This document shows positions 8,528-16,705 of a DNA stretch of 64,000 nucleotides, piece after piece. The stretch's first letter is position 1, and every line of letters starts with the position of its first letter. The DNA lies in the NCBI GenBank assembly GCA_963834445.1, contig CAWIBU010000003.1:992001-1056000 (forward strand), written 5' to 3'. The position numbers and the translations under genes were made by a program. The stretch is from PALSA-350 sp963834445. Lineage in GTDB: Bacteria; Acidobacteriota; Terriglobia; Terriglobales; Acidobacteriaceae. A model generated the notes under the pieces. That model was not told the DNA's origin. It searched no databases and saw nothing but the letters and a program-made list of their open reading frames with translations.

Positions 8528-9697
8528 GTGAGGCGATTTATCGGGTTTGCATTTCTGGCAACGAGTCTTTCGCTCGTGGCCCAAGACCAGAACTCCGCAT
8601 GGCAACCGGATCTTACCCGCCTGCAGACCTATACCGCCCACCGCTCCTCAAGCTCCGACCCAACCGGCGCCAATGCGGATGCGCGTCGAGTTGAGCCCGG
8701 CGCAACCCTCACCGTGCTCGACACCGATGGGCCCGGCAAAATTTCGCACCTCTGGTTTACCATCGCAAGCGATGAGCCCTACCACCTGAAACGTATCGTG
8801 CTGCGCATCTATTGGGATGGCGAGACCACGCCAAGTGTGGAAACGCCGATTGGCGATTTTTTCGGCCTGGGTCTGGGAGACTACTATTCGTGGCAGTCTG
8901 AGTTGCTTTCCGTCGGCAGCGATATGAGCCTGAACTCGTTTTTTCCCATGCCCTATCAGCGCCATGCCCGCGTGACGGTTACGAACGAAGGCAAGCAGCC
9001 GGTCGGCAGCCTCTACTACAACATTGATTACCAAACGGACTCACATCCGTTGCCGGCCGGCACTCTCTATTTCCATGCGCAGTACCGCCAGGCGCAGCCA
9101 AACCATGGCTGGACCGACAACTGGACCACCAACGGAGACCCCTTGGTGGATGACAAGCGAAACCTGAACGGCCAGGACAATTATGTCTGGATGCAGGCCA
9201 AGGGGAGTGGACAGTTTGTCGGCGTAGTCATGTCGGTTTTGCAAAACCAGGATGGCTGGTGGGGCGAAGGCGATGACATGTTTTTTGTGGATGATGACGC
9301 GACCCCTGCAATCAACGGCACCGGTTCGGAAGACTACTTTCTGGGCGCATGGGATTTCGGCGGCAAACCCTTTTCGTATCAGCTTTACGGGGCACCGGTC
9401 GTGGGCCCCGAGCTAGCCGGCAGCCGGTCAAGTGTCTATCGCTTCCATCTCGACGCTCCCATTCCTTTCAAGCGATCGTTCAAGGCCACGATCGAGCACG
9501 GGAGCGCCAATCACCGTTCCGACAATTTCTACTCCGTCGCCTATTGGTATCAGTCGGAGCCGCACGCTCCTTTTCCTGCGTTGCCGCCGGTCGACCAACG
9601 GCTGCCCACCGTGCAACAGGTAGGGGGCCCGGGTAACGCCGCCGCGGTCGCCAGGCCTACACCGACACCCGCCGCGGCGCCGCCGGCTCCGCGGTAG
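8528..9697 (+). CDS. Secreted DUF2961 (GH172-type) glycoside hydrolase-like protein
   Basis: Signal peptide RRFIGFAFLATSLSLVAQ is followed by a DUF2961 domain covering most of about 390 residues. Family marks seen: DGPGKISHLWFTI, YWDGE, PIGDFFG, and the late NGTGSEDYFLGAWDFG with a conserved Glu. DUF2961 is the fold of GH172, which includes difructose-dianhydride enzymes and D-arabinanase-type enzymes acting on fructo- or arabinofuranosides. Start: the GTG at 8528 has GAGGAA 8 nt upstream, whereas the in-frame ATG at 8513 has no good ribosome site. The C-terminus ends in a low-complexity Pro/Ala tail of about 20 residues. The gene lies 61 bp after DUF354 and is probably the start of the utilisation region. 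Confidence 0.85.
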   Translation: MRRFIGFAFLATSLSLVAQDQNSAWQPDLTRLQTYTAHRSSSSDPTGANADARRVEPGATLTVLDTDGPGKISHLWFTIASDEPYHLKRIVLRIYWDGETTPSVETPIGDFFGLGLGDYYSWQSELLSVGSDMSLNSFFPMPYQRHARVTVTNEGKQPVGSLYYNIDYQTDSHPLPAGTLYFHAQYRQAQPNHGWTDNWTTNGDPLVDDKRNLNGQDNYVWMQAKGSGQFVGVVMSVLQNQDGWWGEGDDMFFVDDDATPAINGTGSEDYFLGAWDFGGKPFSYQLYGAPVVGPELAGSRSSVYRFHLDAPIPFKRSFKATIEHGSANHRSDNFYSVAYWYQSEPHAPFPALPPVDQRLPTVQQVGGPGNAAAVARPTPTPAAAPPAPR

Positions 9698-9698
9698 T

Positions 9699-10079
9699 TT
9701 GTTAGCACTGAAGTTGCTGGCCGGTGAGTTGTCGATCCTGCGCCTGCCTCCCGATGCCGCGACTCCTGCGTGGCTCAGTTTTTCGTCTGGCCCACTGGTA
9801 TCTGTCACTCACACTGTGCATGAGCTTTCGATTGTCTGCCCAACGGCTGTGGTACCTCCAGGCCTGGCGTGCGAATCAGGATGGACAGCCTTTCAGGTCG
9901 CGGACAAGCTCGAGTTCTCAGCCACGGGCATTCTCGCCGGCATACTCAACCCGCTGGCTGAAGCAGGCATCAGTATCTTTGCCATCTCCACCTTTGATAC
10001 GGATTACATCCTGGTGCGCACCGCTATGCTGGCGCTGGCCACTGGGGCGCTGGGGAAGCATTGTGCCTTCATTCCATGA
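9699..10079 (+). CDS. ACT domain-containing protein
   Basis: A 126-residue protein starting at the TTG at 9699, one base after the preceding stop. It carries the paired ACT signature of small amino-acid-binding proteins: GWTAFQVADKLEFSATGIL followed by NPLAEAGISIFAISTFDTD and YILV. Such stand-alone ACT proteins (ACT_7 type) are found in many bacteria, with amino-acid sensing assumed but rarely tested. The non-ATG start is chosen because LALKLLAGELSILRLPPD matches the usual N-terminus of the family and there is no ATG nearby. Confidence 0.8.
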   Translation: MLALKLLAGELSILRLPPDAATPAWLSFSSGPLVSVTHTVHELSIVCPTAVVPPGLACESGWTAFQVADKLEFSATGILAGILNPLAEAGISIFAISTFDTDYILVRTAMLALATGALGKHCAFIP

Positions 10080-10194
10080 TTTTCCGGCTGGTTGACAGGG
10101 TTTCTTAGTCGAGATCTCTGGGTACTCAAGTCAACTGGTGGGCGCCCGTTCAATTGGCTACCGGCAGTTGATTCCGGGCACCCGGTGTGCGTGG

Positions 10195-11223
10195 TTAGGA
10201 CGCAGGTTTTGCACCGCTGCGTTTGATTTTGGGCGCAGCCGTGGACTCGCGGACGATCAGGTTGGTTGGAATCTTGTAGTTGCGTTTGGGGTCAGCGCCG
10301 TCTTCCACGTGCGCGCGCAGCGCCGTAACGGCCGCCCGTCCCAGTTCGAAGCACGACATCTGGATCGTCGTCAGCGGCGGAATGGTTACCTGCGCGATCT
10401 GAATATCATCGAAGCCAATCACCGAGAGGTCATCGGGCACTTTGAGCCCCGCACGGAAAAGCTTGTGCAGCACGCCAATGGCGGTCATGTCGTTGGAGCA
10501 CATCACGGCCGTCGGTCCGCGCTTTAGTTGCAGCAGCGCATCCATCGCTTCGATGCCGCCCTCCATGGTGTGATCGCCCTCGACGATCCAATCCGGGTCG
10601 GCCACCAGGCCGCACTCCTCGACTGATTTTGTGAACGCCGACAGGCGCGACTGCGCTGAGTGCAGCCGCCCAGGCCCGCTGATAAAGGCAATATTACGAT
10701 GCCCCAGCCCAACCAGGTGCTCCACTCCCTGCTGGATGCCATGGCGATAGTCCACTTTCAGCAGGCTGATGCCCGGCCTCTCAGGCCCCACGTCCACAAA
10801 AACCAGCGGCACCTTGCGTTCCGCCAATTGCTCCAGCAGCGGCTTTTCCACGCCAAACGTCATCACTGCTACGCCTTCTGCCCGTCGCTCCAGCATGCGC
10901 CGAATGCACAGCGACATGCGCCGGGGATCATAGTTGGTCGAGCTGATCAGAATCTCGTATCCGTGCTCGACGGCGACATCTTCGAATCCCTGGATGAGTT
11001 CGGGAAAAAAGGGATTAGTAATCTCTGAAACAATCAGCCCCAGCAGCCGGCTGCGCCCCGACACCAGCGCCCGCGCCTGGGTATTGGGAAAGTAATCGAG
11101 CTTCTCGATTGCTTCCCACACCTGCTTGGCCATCTGCGGATTCACGGTCGTTACCCGATTAATGGTCCGCGAGACCGTGGCGATCGACACGTTGGCTAAC
11201 CGCGCCACCGCGCGTATGTCCAT
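10195..11223 (-). CDS. LacI family transcriptional regulator
   Basis: The N-terminal helix-turn-helix MDIRAVARLANVSIATVSRT, with the hinge NTQARALVSGRS after it, is followed by a periplasmic-binding-like effector domain (LLGLIVSEITNPFFPELI, SGPGRLHSAQSR, GFDDIQIA). 342 residues from ATG 11223, which has AAGGAG 9 nt upstream. The frame also allows ATG 11283, adding a basic tail of 20 residues. It is divergent from a cupin gene, and a possible operator is repeated before the cupin and the ThuA gene. The effector is presumably a sugar or sugar acid. Confidence 0.93.
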   Translation of the reverse strand: MDIRAVARLANVSIATVSRTINRVTTVNPQMAKQVWEAIEKLDYFPNTQARALVSGRSRLLGLIVSEITNPFFPELIQGFEDVAVEHGYEILISSTNYDPRRMSLCIRRMLERRAEGVAVMTFGVEKPLLEQLAERKVPLVFVDVGPERPGISLLKVDYRHGIQQGVEHLVGLGHRNIAFISGPGRLHSAQSRLSAFTKSVEECGLVADPDWIVEGDHTMEGGIEAMDALLQLKRGPTAVMCSNDMTAIGVLHKLFRAGLKVPDDLSVIGFDDIQIAQVTIPPLTTIQMSCFELGRAAVTALRAHVEDGADPKRNYKIPTNLIVRESTAAPKIKRSGAKPAS

Positions 11224-11348
11224 CTTGCCAGGCTCCTTCGCGTTTGCACGCCTGGCTTTCTTTGCGGCTTGTTTCACCATCATCTTTGCGGTCGCCCAAT
11301 ACGTTTAGAGCATACCCCAGCCATCAAAGGGCTGGCCCGGTTGCAGCC

Positions 11349-11365
11349 AAAGGTATCATTTACGG
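11349..11365. promoter_or_regulatory. Candidate operator upstream of the cupin gene
   Basis: The word GTATCATTTAC lies in AAAGGTATCATTTACGG about 14-30 nt before the cupin GTG start and within the LacI/cupin divergent gap. The same 11-mer recurs at 11910-11920 upstream of the ThuA gene. The ends GTA..TAC are weakly palindromic. Recognition by the adjacent LacI protein is an inference. Confidence 0.35.
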
Positions 11366-11378
11366 TAGGAGAACCCCG

Positions 11379-11792
11379 GTGACGGCGAAGCACACCTTCC
11401 AGCGTTTCGATCTCAATCAAGTCGCCCGCTCGTTTCCAGAAACAGCGGAGACACTGCTACTGGATACTTACCTGACGAATGAAGACTCCGCCAGCTCCCG
11501 GGTGTTCCGCGTTTACCGCGAGACGCCGCCGCACTATCACCGAGGCTCCGACGAATATCTTTATGTTCTCTCGGGAAGAGGCACGTTCTGGATGGGCGAC
11601 ACTGCGAACGGAGCGGAGTTTAGTCCCGGCGACTTACTCTTCTTCAAACGCACGGTGGTGCATGCACTGCCAAAAATCATCGAGGGGCCTGTCGTCTTTC
11701 TGGCTATCGACACGCCGCGCCGTGACCCCAAAGACATCATCTTTGTGAACCCCGAAGACGGCACGCCCGAGAGTTTCATCCGCGGGTATTAA
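11379..11792 (+). CDS. Single-domain cupin protein
   Basis: A 137-residue cupin_2 protein. Motif 1 appears as PPHYHRGSDEYLYVLSGRG, with two His and a Glu as metal ligands. Motif 2 is PGDLLFFKRTVVHAL, carrying the third His. It may be an isomerase, dioxygenase or ligand-binding protein. No partner domain is present. The GTG at 11379 is preferred as the start: GGTAGGAGAA lies 5-9 nt upstream and the frame before it is not conserved-looking. Divergent from the LacI gene, which probably controls it. Confidence 0.85.
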   Translation: MTAKHTFQRFDLNQVARSFPETAETLLLDTYLTNEDSASSRVFRVYRETPPHYHRGSDEYLYVLSGRGTFWMGDTANGAEFSPGDLLFFKRTVVHALPKIIEGPVVFLAIDTPRRDPKDIIFVNPEDGTPESFIRGY

Positions 11793-11909
11793 CTTCGCTC
11801 TGCCCGCGCAAACCCTTTCAGGCTTCGCGGAAACCGCTTTTTTGACTTCCCGGTTAAAAAATAGTTGCAAACCGCGACTTCTTCCTACATCCTTATGGAA
11901 CTTTACAAA

Positions 11910-11920
11910 GTATCATTTAC
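11910..11920. promoter_or_regulatory. Second copy of the candidate operator word
   Basis: GTATCATTTAC recurs here within CAAAGTATCATTTACTGG, about 155 nt before the ThuA gene start, in an otherwise gene-free stretch of 283 bp (11793-12075). It may mark joint control of the cupin and ThuA/thioredoxin genes. Confidence 0.3.
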
Positions 11921-12075
11921 TGGTGTGATCACCAGGGCGCCCGAACCGCGAATCGGGCAGGTAGCTGAGAGATTGCTTTCCAGAACATTCCGGGGCGTTG
12001 ACGCTAGAAGCAACCACGCAGGCTCCGACAAACAGTGCCGGGAGCCTGTAAACTTCTGGCGAAAGAGTGGCGTTC

Positions 12076-12897
12076 ATGAAGATATCCCGTATAGCGTGGT
12101 GGGCCGCAAGCTTGTTGCTGGCAAACCTGGCGGTCGCGCAGGTACCTGCGAACAAGCATCTGCTGGTTCTCGGCGAAGAAAAGGGCTATCGCCACGAGTC
12201 GGTGTCGCATGCAATGGCCACCATTGAGCATCTTGGCCAGCAGACCGGCTTATGGGATACAACGATCCGCACCGACACCGAAGTACTGACCAAGAAGAAA
12301 CTCGAATTCAACGCCAAGAATCTCAATGACTTCGACGCCATCCTGATGTTTACCGGAGGGGACCTGGAGATGGACGCACAGCAGAAGGCGGACTTCCTAT
12401 CCTTTGTGCACGACGACGGCAAGGGGTTGGTCGGCGTTCATAGCGCGGCGATCACCTGGGTTAAGTGGCCCGCGTTTGTCGATATGCTGGGCGGAGATTT
12501 TGATGAGCATCCCTGGAAGACATTCAATGCGCCGATCATTGTGGAAGACCCGGCTTTCCCTGGCATGCAGCAATGGCCGCATGAGTTCACCCTGATGGAC
12601 GAGATTTACCAGATGAAAGATTTCTCGCGCGACAAGGTGCGCGTGCTGATGCGCCTTGACCCCTGCAAGCTCGATCTGGCCAACCCCAGGGTGCATCGCG
12701 CCGATCATGATTTTGCGGTTACCTGGGCGAAGTCTTATGGCAAGGGCCGCGTCTATTACTCGACCCTGGGCCACCCGGGCGAAAATTGGGATGATCCGCG
12801 ACTGCAGAAGATGTATACCGAGGCGATCAAGTGGGCGATGGGATTGGAATCTGCCGACATCACTCCACAGCCTGCGCCTGCCACCACCTGCAAGTAA
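12076..12897 (+). CDS. Secreted ThuA-domain (trehalose utilisation-like) protein
   Basis: A 273-residue protein with signal peptide MKISRIAWWAASLLLANLAVAQ and a ThuA domain, a class I glutamine amidotransferase-like fold without the usual catalytic Cys. Visible marks: LLVLGEEKGYRHESV, the strand-turn FDAILMFTGGDL, GKGLVGVHSA and GRVYYSTLGHPGENW. ThuA proteins take part in handling of 3-keto sugars and related carbohydrate turnover, though the chemistry of secreted forms is not settled. It is followed after 20 nt by the thioredoxin-like gene, suggesting an operon. One of four ThuA proteins here, and the most divergent from the others. Confidence 0.88.
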   Translation: MKISRIAWWAASLLLANLAVAQVPANKHLLVLGEEKGYRHESVSHAMATIEHLGQQTGLWDTTIRTDTEVLTKKKLEFNAKNLNDFDAILMFTGGDLEMDAQQKADFLSFVHDDGKGLVGVHSAAITWVKWPAFVDMLGGDFDEHPWKTFNAPIIVEDPAFPGMQQWPHEFTLMDEIYQMKDFSRDKVRVLMRLDPCKLDLANPRVHRADHDFAVTWAKSYGKGRVYYSTLGHPGENWDDPRLQKMYTEAIKWAMGLESADITPQPAPATTCK

Positions 12898-12917
12898 AAC
12901 GTTTGGAGGTATGAACC

Positions 12918-14045
12918 ATGTGGAAGTTTTTTGTTGTCTTATTGATGGCCCTGGGTGTTGCGTCCGCGGAAGAGCATCCGATTCTCGCGCTTGGTTCCCC
13001 GGCGCCTGACTTCTCTTTGCCCGGGGTAGATGGCCAGACCCACAAGCTGAGCGACTACGCCGCCAGCCCCGTTCTCGTCGTCGTGTTCACCTGCAACCAT
13101 TGCCCGATCGCCCAGATGTATGAGCGCCGCATCCAACAGCTGGCTAATGACTACACCAGCAAGGGTGTCGCGGTGGTTGCGATTCAACCCAACGATCCGC
13201 AGGCCATACGCATCGATGAACTGGATTCGTCTGACATCAGCGATAGTTTGCCGGAGATGAAAATCAGGGTGCAGTACAAGCATCTGACCTACCCGTATCT
13301 GTATGACGGCGAGACCCAGCAGGTGACGCGCGCCTATGGCCCGCAAGCGACTCCCCACGTCTTCATCTTCGATCAGCAGCGACACCTGCGTTATGAAGGC
13401 CGCATGGATAACAGCTATCGCACAGAGTTGGTGAAGACCCAGGATGCCCGCAACGCAATCGACGCGTTGCTTGCCCACAAAGAAGTGGCGGTAAAGCATA
13501 CCGGCGTCTTTGGCTGCTCAACCAAGTGGAAGGAGAAGGCGGCGGGACGTGAGGCGGCGCTGGAGAAGATCAATGCGCAGCCCGTGAGTGTCGCAATGAT
13601 CTCAAAGGCTGAGCTCACCAAGCTGCGCACAAACCCGACCCACCAGATGATGCTGATTGACTTCTGGGCGACCTGGTGTGGCTCTTGCATCGTGGAGTTT
13701 TCTGATCTGCAGGACACCCTGCGCATGTATGGGGACCGTGACTTTTCGCTGGTGACGGTCTCAGCCAACATGCCGGACGAACAGCCCAGCGTATTGCGTC
13801 TTCTGCAGAAGAAGCACGCGACCAGCAAGAACTACCTCTTCGATTCACAAGATACGTCTGCCCTACAAACCGCGTTTGACCCGAGGTGGGACTCCGCTGT
13901 GCCCTACACCGTACTGTTATCAGGCGACGGGAAGGTTCTCTACAAGCAGCTCGGGTCAGCAGACATGCTCGAGCTGAAGCGGATTATCCTGGCGAACTTA
14001 CCCTCGGACTACATAGGCTTCAATCGATACTGGAAGACCAACTAG
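12918..14045 (+). CDS. Secreted double redoxin: peroxiredoxin-like plus thioredoxin-like domains
   Basis: A 375-residue protein with signal peptide MWKFFVVLLMALGVASA, preceded by an excellent GGAGGT site. Domain 1 (about 25-185) is AhpC/TSA-like with CNHCP at residues 59-63, the type often found in redoxin-domain proteins attached to secreted oxidoreductases. Domain 2 (about 215-360) is TlpA/thioredoxin-like with WCGSC near residue 252. Both CxxC pairs are intact, so it can be redox active in the periplasm, for example in disulfide, peroxide or cytochrome maturation chemistry. It follows the ThuA gene directly. Confidence 0.85.
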   Translation: MWKFFVVLLMALGVASAEEHPILALGSPAPDFSLPGVDGQTHKLSDYAASPVLVVVFTCNHCPIAQMYERRIQQLANDYTSKGVAVVAIQPNDPQAIRIDELDSSDISDSLPEMKIRVQYKHLTYPYLYDGETQQVTRAYGPQATPHVFIFDQQRHLRYEGRMDNSYRTELVKTQDARNAIDALLAHKEVAVKHTGVFGCSTKWKEKAAGREAALEKINAQPVSVAMISKAELTKLRTNPTHQMMLIDFWATWCGSCIVEFSDLQDTLRMYGDRDFSLVTVSANMPDEQPSVLRLLQKKHATSKNYLFDSQDTSALQTAFDPRWDSAVPYTVLLSGDGKVLYKQLGSADMLELKRIILANLPSDYIGFNRYWKTN

Positions 14046-14085
14046 GGTAAGGTCCCCCTCCGTCCTAACCACAAAGGGAGGGTGG

Positions 14086-14116
14086 CCCATTCAAGCCTTC
14101 CGTTGGCTTGAGTGGG
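14086..14116 (+). terminator. Hairpin between convergent genes
   Basis: CCCATTCAAGCC pairs with GGCTTGAGTGGG (11 of 12) around a 7-nt loop, 41 nt after the stop of the redoxin gene and facing the ROK gene on the other strand. No clear T-tract follows, so it may be a bidirectional or Rho-assisted end. Confidence 0.45.
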
Positions 14117-14206
14117 GTAAGGTGTCCCCGGTTGTGCAACTGCGAATCCCACACTAGCCCATTCGGCAGTGTCAGTATTCTCAAACAGGAAGGGTAGAGT
14201 TTCGAA

Positions 14207-15211
14207 TTAAACCGAAAGCACGCGCGAAACCGCCGTCTCAATCGCAAGATGGATGGCCCCGTTCACTTGCGCATCAGGGCCGAGCGTGCTCCTCAGCAAC
14301 TGTGGCTGTACGCGTTTGTCTCTCTGCGCCAAAATCTCCTGGGTTAGTTCCCACAACGCCGGGTGCATACCCACACTGCCGCCCAACACAAACAAGGGAC
14401 AGTTCAGCACGACCGCGAGATTATAAATCGCATAAGCCAGCGTAACCGCTGTCTTGCCCAGAACCGTCCGTGCCAATGCATCGCCAGCAACCGCATGATC
14501 GAATATCTGGGTCGCAACCAGGTCTCTGGGAAGAGGGGTCAGCTCTTCACGCCAAATCGTCTGCCACTGCGCCTTAATGCCCTCGCCGCCAATAATGCTT
14601 TCCAGAGCGCCCGGCTCTCCGGTCTCTACCGGCTTCACCGAAGTCCCGGGAACAAGCAAATATCCGATCTCCCCTGCGGACCAATTCATTCCATGAAAAA
14701 GTCGCCCATTGAGCACAATCCCGGCGCCAATTCCGGTACCTACCGCAAGAAACACAAAGTCTCGTATGCCCTGAGCCGCGCCGATCCTGCTTTCCGCGAA
14801 GGCGGCCGTATTCACATCGTTCTCAACCGCCGCCGGTACGCCAAGCCTGGCTTCTAACAACGCGCGCAAGGGGACGTCGCGCCAGCCCATCAGGTAAGAC
14901 GTCGCAATCACGATACCCTCGTCCACATTGGTGACGCCGGGCGCGCCCGCAGCAATTGCTCGTAGCGAGGCGTGCGGCAACCGATTTTGCTTGAGCAGCT
15001 CTTGCACGCCTTCGTGAATCAAGCCAACCACGACCTCCGGGTCACGAATACCGGCAGTGGAGACCTTCCACTTCGCCAGAATCGTGCCATCCATATCGGC
15101 AAGCGCGAGTCGCAGGCTGGTGCCGCCAATATCGGCGCCCACCACATAGCCCAGCTCAGAGGGTCTTTCCGGCAACATCGATTCAGTAACCCCTTGTACG
15201 GATGAATACAC
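14207..15211 (-). CDS. ROK family protein (sugar kinase-like)
   Basis: A 334-residue actin-like ATPase-fold protein with the phosphate-1 motif GADIGGTSLRLAL (Asp27, Thr31) and the catalytic-Asp region ENDVNTAAFAE near residue 130. The family zinc site CxCGxxGC is missing: the usual GEIGH is GEIGY and the following loop has no cysteines. It lacks an N-terminal HTH, so a glucokinase or N-acetylhexosamine kinase role is more likely than regulation. It is followed upstream on the same strand by a sugar porter with a 21-bp gap, consistent with uptake and phosphorylation of the same sugar. ATG at 15178 is an alternative start. Confidence 0.85.
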   Translation of the reverse strand: MYSSVQGVTESMLPERPSELGYVVGADIGGTSLRLALADMDGTILAKWKVSTAGIRDPEVVVGLIHEGVQELLKQNRLPHASLRAIAAGAPGVTNVDEGIVIATSYLMGWRDVPLRALLEARLGVPAAVENDVNTAAFAESRIGAAQGIRDFVFLAVGTGIGAGIVLNGRLFHGMNWSAGEIGYLLVPGTSVKPVETGEPGALESIIGGEGIKAQWQTIWREELTPLPRDLVATQIFDHAVAGDALARTVLGKTAVTLAYAIYNLAVVLNCPLFVLGGSVGMHPALWELTQEILAQRDKRVQPQLLRSTLGPDAQVNGAIHLAIETAVSRVLSV

Positions 15212-15232
15212 TACCAGCCTGCCTCTGCTGCG

Positions 15233-16660
15233 CTACGGCGCGACCGCGGGTTGTCGCGCGCTAATGCTTTCCAACTCCCGCCCCTTGGTCTCTGGAATCA
15301 CAAAGCGCACAAAGACAAGTGTCAGGATGCAAAATGCTCCGCAGATTGCGAAGGTAACAGAAGTGCCTACCGCTTTAATCACAGAGAGAAAGGTGAGCGA
15401 GACGAGAAAATTAGAAGTTCCAAAACTCAGAGTTGCGGCCGCCACACCGCGGCCGCGCAGCCGCAGAGGAAACACTTCAGACACCAGAATCCACGCGATG
15501 GGCCCGATACTGAAGGCGTAGCACGTGATGTAAAACATGAGGCAGGCGGTGGCAACGATCCCCATCGACGCTCCCAGTGCGGCCTGCTTGTAGAAGCAAA
15601 GCGCGAGCACGAGCAGCGCGGTCGTCATACCGCCAAGGCCCGCGTAGAGCAGTGGCTTGCGCCCCAGGCGGTCCACCAGCACCAGGGCGATTACGGTGGC
15701 GAGCACATTGGTTACGGCCACCAGAAGCGTTGCAAAAATGGCGCTCTTATCGGAACTGATCCCGGCCAGGGTAAATATCTGCGGCCCGTAATAGACCACG
15801 GCGTTGATACCGGTGGCGGGCGTAAGCAACATGAAGCCAACCGCAATGAACAGCGATCCGCGGACGGCCGGGCTCCAAAGCGCGCTCCAGCGCCGCTCCA
15901 TTTTGGTCATCAGGCTGACGCGAATATCTTCCAGGAGCAATCGCGCGCCCGCCTGGTCTGTATACGAACTCAGCACCGCTTCGGCTTCAGCCGCCCTGTT
16001 TTGCGCGAATAACCAACGGGGACTTTCCGGAACCGTGAGCACCATAAAGAGAAAAATCACAGCCGGAATCAAGCCGAAGGCAAACATCAGGCGCCAACCC
16101 TGTGAACCGGCAAACCAGTAGCCCACCAGGTCGGCAATGGCTATGCCTGCAGTAAGGGCAAACTGATAAAGACCGATGAGCATGCCGCGCGATTTGGGCG
16201 GCGCAAGCTCCGATACGTATACCGGCGCTGTTACCGAGGTAAACCCGACCGCGATGCCGAGCAAAGCGCGGGCTATGAAGAGCACGATTACATTGGGAGA
16301 TAGCGGCGCAAGGATCGAACCGAGGATGAAAAGAATGGCTCCCCAAATCAGCGTTTTGCGCCTGCCCACGTGGTCGGCAATGGTACCCCCCACCAGCGCG
16401 CCGATCATGACGCCGATCAGCACTGCGATGACCAGCACCTCCTGCATCATGGTCGTCAGATGGAAGGAATCGCGCACATAAATCAAAGCTGCGGCGATGA
16501 CGCCCATGTCAAAACCATAGAGAATGCCACCCAATCCGGCGATGGAGGAGACTCTCCGGATGAAGGCCTGGTTCACATAGGGTTGAGGGGCGGCTGGGTC
16601 GTTCAAGTACGTTTCACCTAGCCGAATGATAACCTCTATCTGCGAGACTTTGGCATTCAT
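15233..16660 (-). CDS. MFS sugar porter (sugar:H+ symporter family)
   Basis: A 475-residue protein with 12 predicted helices and the sugar porter signatures: GGILYGFDMGVI in helix 1, DHVGRRKTL between helices 2 and 3, PESPRWL after helix 6, the QIF motif region in helix 7 (NAVVYYGPQIF), and VPETKGRELE at the end. These fit XylE/GalP-like transporters for hexoses or pentoses. It is divergent from the SIS-domain gene with only 45 bp between them and likely co-transcribed with the ROK gene. Confidence 0.93.
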   Translation of the reverse strand: MNAKVSQIEVIIRLGETYLNDPAAPQPYVNQAFIRRVSSIAGLGGILYGFDMGVIAAALIYVRDSFHLTTMMQEVLVIAVLIGVMIGALVGGTIADHVGRRKTLIWGAILFILGSILAPLSPNVIVLFIARALLGIAVGFTSVTAPVYVSELAPPKSRGMLIGLYQFALTAGIAIADLVGYWFAGSQGWRLMFAFGLIPAVIFLFMVLTVPESPRWLFAQNRAAEAEAVLSSYTDQAGARLLLEDIRVSLMTKMERRWSALWSPAVRGSLFIAVGFMLLTPATGINAVVYYGPQIFTLAGISSDKSAIFATLLVAVTNVLATVIALVLVDRLGRKPLLYAGLGGMTTALLVLALCFYKQAALGASMGIVATACLMFYITCYAFSIGPIAWILVSEVFPLRLRGRGVAAATLSFGTSNFLVSLTFLSVIKAVGTSVTFAICGAFCILTLVFVRFVIPETKGRELESISARQPAVAP

Positions 16661-16674
16661 TTGCGAGTCTTTTT

Positions 16675-16685
16675 AACGAATCGTT
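16675..16685. promoter_or_regulatory. Palindrome in the sugar porter/SIS divergent gap
   Basis: AACGAATCGTT is an inverted repeat of 5-bp arms around one base, centred between the two divergent starts. The form resembles operators of LacI- or ROK-type repressors, but such short palindromes arise by chance too. Confidence 0.35.
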
Positions 16686-16705
16686 TCTAACAAAGTGGAG
16701 ACGTT

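Noticed and set aside
15251..16012. 253-residue plus-strand frame
   Set aside because: Antisense to the sugar porter, without start signal or motifs.
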